Part shown: positions 61,122 to 64,000 of the stretch, piece after piece
Layout of the letters: each line of letters starts with the position of its first letter
Position numbering within the stretch: position 1 is the stretch's first letter
Assembly (NCBI GenBank): GCA_003478355.1
Contig: QUFC01000016.1
Coordinates: forward strand, 1 to 64,000
Direction of reading: 5' to 3'
DNA from: Lachnospiraceae bacterium AM48-27BH
GTDB lineage: Bacteria > Bacillota > Clostridia > Lachnospirales > Lachnospiraceae
Length of the DNA: 64,000 bases
Program-made: the position numbers and the translations under genes
The notes under the pieces: model-generated
What the model saw: only the letters and a program-made list of their open reading frames with translations
What the model was told of the DNA's origin: nothing
Databases searched by the model: none

Positions 61122-64000
61122 ATAACGGTTCCCGTTTTTCCGTCCGGATGAATGATATCCGCTGCTGCAAACAGGCCGTATACCGCTCCTTCTAAAGTGG
61201 CGTCTCCCTGAGAATCTCCATAGGAATCATATGCGTCGTTTGCCCCATTTTCCAGATCCAAATCCCGCTTATTGATATGGATTTCTCCCTCCGTCCGGTG
61301 GTCATAGATACGCCACATATTTCCGCAGCCATCTTCATCATTGCAGTGACTGAAATTGTCCGCCGAGCCTGGTGTAATAAGTACGCCCACACTCGGTGAA
61401 CCTTTTGCCGTGCTGTAGGCACTTTCAAATAATTCTTTACCAGATCCTGAAAGCTGCGCATAAAGGGAAATGTCCGGTTCATCACTTCCGGATACAGTCA
61501 GACCACCCTCATCCCTCTGCTTTGTAAATTCCACATACGCCACATAGGTCGCATTGGAATCTGACGCAAGATCTACCTTCCTGCCGCCAAGAGCCTCTAT
61601 CTCACTGATCCGTTCTTCATCCTCGATAAATTCCTGTTCATCTTCAATATCGTCATCAAGGAATTCTTCTGAATCAATGTCTGCCAATTCTTCTTTTGAT
61701 GGATTTTCCTCATTTTTTAAATCACGATTATCTTTTACAACATCCTGAATTGGCGTTTCTTCTTTAGACGGTCTTCTTTCCTCTTCATCAGAAACATCCT
61801 CAGAATCATCGTCCTTTGTTTCCCTGGCAGAAACCGACTCTTTTTCTATATCACTGCCTGCAGCATTCTCTGTTGTCTCTGCGTAAACAGTCATAATACC
61901 GAAAATTTTTTGAATGCCTTTTTCAATCCAGCCGGAAAATACCTTTCCTTCAAAGGTTTCCAATCTCGCAGACACATCTCCCACCGCGCTGTCCGGCTCT
62001 TTAGAAGCTGCGTCATCCACACTGTCTGAATTTTCCAGATCTCCAGAGTTATTACCAGTATCGGAATCTTTCTCTGCTACGTCCTCAGAGCCTGTTCCAG
62101 AATCATTTTTCTCGGACTCATCTTTTGAGTCCGTATCTGACATTCCGCCGTCAGGATTCTCTACCTCACCTTTATTCTCCTGATCTTCCTCATCCTTATC
62201 CGAAGCTTCCGTGGAATCCAAAATTTCACCATCGGAATCCGATGAGTTTTTATTATCAATGTCGTCGGAATCTGTTGTTTCATCCGCTCCGTCCACTGTC
62301 TCATGCTCCTGAAACTCCTCATCATCTGATTTTTTTGTATCCGCAGCCGAGCCGTCCACACGCTCCGGTGCCTTTGTTTCTTCAAGCTCCACTTCTTTTT
62401 CGATCTTAAATATTTTTGTAAAAAATGAAATGGCCTTTGAAAGAATTCCTTCTTTCTTCTCTTCCTCCAGTTCCGGAACATCCAGATCTTCTCCCGTCAG
62501 CTCCGCATACTCGGACTCCGTGATACTATGAACGGCGCCCTGCTCCACTCTACTCGTGGAAGAATCTGCCTCTGGAGCTGCATCTTCGTTGATCTGGATA
62601 TGATTGCTGTATTCATTCGCAAAAAATGAATTTGCACCATTTTCCGAAGAATCTGTTGTGATCACCTCAATTGGAAGGTCATCATTATGCAGATCGTGGA
62701 GAATATACCCATTTCGCGCGGTATCCTCCTGATAGGTATAGCTGTATTTCAAAGCAATAAATTTATTGTATGTCGCTTCCGCATCCTGCTTACAGCCAGA
62801 ATTCACATAGGAATCCTCCCCGGATGCCGAACTGGTCGGTCCTGCATTCGGAGTGCTTCCCTCCTCGCCGCCGCTTGATGCAATGGAAGAGATTTCTCCC
62901 TGGCTGACTTCCGACATCAGCCAATGAAAGTGGACTCCCTCATAGGTACCTGCAGATGCAGTTTCGTCACACGCATCAAAACATTCCAACCAGCCACTTG
63001 CAAGTCTTCGGTTTTCTTCCTTTGCTTCATCAATTTCGTCCTGATTTGTAACTTCTCCTTCCTCATCTTCTTCCTCTTCCGGGACTTCGACAAAAGCCGG
63101 TGCCGGATGTCCATCACAGAAGGTTTTATCGTAATGATATTTGTGCTCTACAGTATTGGATGCATAGCCTTCTTCATTGGTCGTAACGGTCGCAACAAAC
63201 CGATAATCATCCCATACAACCGGATTATCCAGGTATTTTGACAGATACGTTTCATGATCTGTTCCGCCATACAGTTCTACCGCACCGTCACGTTCCAGGT
63301 TGACCTGGTCCTTATCATCAAAACGCTCATAAAGCCGGAAACTCGATTCCTCCAGAGTTTCCCCTGTTTCGTGATCATACTTAGTCAGCTGTGTATTATA
63401 AGTAGAAGTCCAGTCCTCCTCATGCCGATAACAGTTAAATTCAAGGCTGCCACTGCTGGATGTTCCAGAAGGATACGATGGCGTATTTCCACCATTCCCA
63501 CCAAAACCTTGCTGGCCCCAGAAAATTCCTGTACCAAAAACTCCTGATGCTCCCACGGACGCATAATATACACTACTTGGAAGAGCCATTTCCACGTATG
63601 CCAGTCTCTGATGCTGCTGCGCCGGCACTACCCCAATTCGCGGGAATTTCTTATGCTGACCAGCACACTGCTGAAGCACCCACAGCTGCAGACACTGTTC
63701 ATACAAATCTCTGGCCGAAGCAAATGTTCCCATTGCCGTTTCATACCTTGTTCCTATTGGATCAAACTGCACATATAACGGAGTCGGGCTGTTTCCAGGA
63801 TTGGTAAAGATGATCTCCGTATCCGTTTTTACATACGTCCAACCATTCGGAATTTCAGATACATAGGAGCCAGCCTCCCCCGTTGCAGAAAATTTTAGCG
63901 GTACCGACTGGATAAACCCGGCATCTGAGCCGTCCTGCGCAAACTTAATACTCAGGGTGCCATCTGCTGCTACCGCTGTTTCCGGAGTGGTATGGTCTGC
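61037..64000 (-). CDS. Giant surface protein, N-terminal segment (partial, open at right edge)
   Basis: The frame is open to the window edge, so the start and signal peptide are not visible. The segment encodes an aromatic and polar N-terminal part with repeated Tyr/Asn (e.g. FWGQQGFGGNGGNTPSYPSG). A long acidic Ser/Asp/Glu region (about 61.55-62.45 kb) follows, like the SD-type spacers of surface adhesins. At the end is the first SpaA domain (GEIHINKRDLDLENG, then LEGAVYGLFAAADIIH). The last 25 codons before 61037 are out of frame because of a shortened A-run at 61135-61139. The full gene is more than 14.7 kb. Confidence 0.82.
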   Translation of the reverse strand, partial: ADHTTPETAVAADGTLSIKFAQDGSDAGFIQSVPLKFSATGEAGSYVSEIPNGWTYVKTDTEIIFTNPGNSPTPLYVQFDPIGTRYETAMGTFASARDLYEQCLQLWVLQQCAGQHKKFPRIGVVPAQQHQRLAYVEMALPSSVYYASVGASGVFGTGIFWGQQGFGGNGGNTPSYPSGTSSSGSLEFNCYRHEEDWTSTYNTQLTKYDHETGETLEESSFRLYERFDDKDQVNLERDGAVELYGGTDHETYLSKYLDNPVVWDDYRFVATVTTNEEGYASNTVEHKYHYDKTFCDGHPAPAFVEVPEEEEDEEGEVTNQDEIDEAKEENRRLASGWLECFDACDETASAGTYEGVHFHWLMSEVSQGEISSIASSGGEEGSTPNAGPTSSASGEDSYVNSGCKQDAEATYNKFIALKYSYTYQEDTARNGYILHDLHNDDLPIEVITTDSSENGANSFFANEYSNHIQINEDAAPEADSSTSRVEQGAVHSITESEYAELTGEDLDVPELEEEKKEGILSKAISFFTKIFKIEKEVELEETKAPERVDGSAADTKKSDDEEFQEHETVDGADETTDSDDIDNKNSSDSDGEILDSTEASDKDEEDQENKGEVENPDGGMSDTDSKDESEKNDSGTGSEDVAEKDSDTGNNSGDLENSDSVDDAASKEPDSAVGDVSARLETFEGKVFSGWIEKGIQKIFGIMTVYAETTENAAGSDIEKESVSARETKDDDSEDVSDEEERRPSKEETPIQDVVKDNRDLKNEENPSKEELADIDSEEFLDDDIEDEQEFIEDEERISEIEALGGRKVDLASDSNATYVAYVEFTKQRDEGGLTVSGSDEPDISLYAQLSGSGKELFESAYSTAKGSPSVGVLITPGSADNFSHCNDEDGCGNMWRIYDHRTEGEIHINKRDLDLENGANDAYDSYGDSQGDATLEGAVYGLFAAADIIHPDGKTGTVIWQMIWWQSRQRIKTAMLRLWPLRKPQE

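Overview
The window looks like the chromosome of a gut-type Clostridia, most likely Lachnospiraceae. The support is moderate GC, TTG/GTG starts behind strong AGGAGG sites, a Tn4451/Tn1549-like integrative element, an IS66 element with the 8-bp duplication typical of that family, a carbohydrate ABC operon, and a giant SpaA/Cna-B surface protein with a class B sortase. No tRNA, rRNA or CRISPR array was seen.

Layout. (1) 1-6.15 kb is the right part of an integrative mobile element: the end of a relaxase, a secreted-protein/small-membrane-peptide pair, a sigma-like regulator, a translated leader with an attenuator-like hairpin, two small element proteins and a large serine recombinase. Its end seems to cut an AT-rich gene (to 6.8 kb). 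(2) 7.1-11.9 kb is a minus-strand cluster of small membrane and lineage-specific proteins (SdpI-like, DUF2500, DUF6440, DUF2812). (3) 12.4-14 kb holds VapBC between two diverged direct repeats, then methylglyoxal synthase. (4) 14.5-20.4 kb is a sugar-uptake operon: lipoprotein, two permeases, ATPase, TIM-barrel isomerase and HAD phosphatase. (5) 20.5-21.7 kb has a 323-bp element with terminal inverted repeats and a lipoprotein. (6) 21.9-26.6 kb is an OLD-like ATPase whose partner gene is cut by a decayed mobilizable element carrying a replisome organizer, Cys-rich VLP protein, RelB/YafQ, TnpV and a recombinase tail, which joins a GGDEF remnant. (7) 26.67-29.41 kb is a complete IS66 element sitting on the stop codon of a lipoprotein gene. 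(8) 30.8-32.2 kb has a CpaE/MinD-like ATPase and a two-helix membrane protein. (9) 32.3-39.3 kb is a mosaic: a heterodimeric ABC exporter with a TetR gene, flanked by two halves of an L-2-amino-thiazoline-4-carboxylic acid hydrolase-like gene, then AbiEi, PrgI and VirB4 fragments. (10) 39.5-64 kb is one long minus-strand locus.

The last locus is the most unusual part. A gene of more than 14.7 kb (open at the right edge) encodes a giant SpaA/Cna-B surface protein. It is followed, in close order, by a membrane-anchored surface protein, two unrecognised proteins (one with paired CxxC-x6-C motifs), a winged-helix/replication-relaxation-like protein, a class B sortase and an NlpC/P60 hydrolase. 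A cluster of four 13-bp repeats lies in its only sizeable intergenic gap. The arrangement suggests a surface-display module of an integrative or plasmid-like element, but no function is proven by the sequence.

Several genes are broken by what look like single-base losses in short homopolymers (19.6, 38.2, 53.8, 54.3 and 61.1 kb). These may be real pseudogenes, phase-variable tracts, or consensus errors in a long-read assembly. Gene-integrity calls should be read with that in mind.
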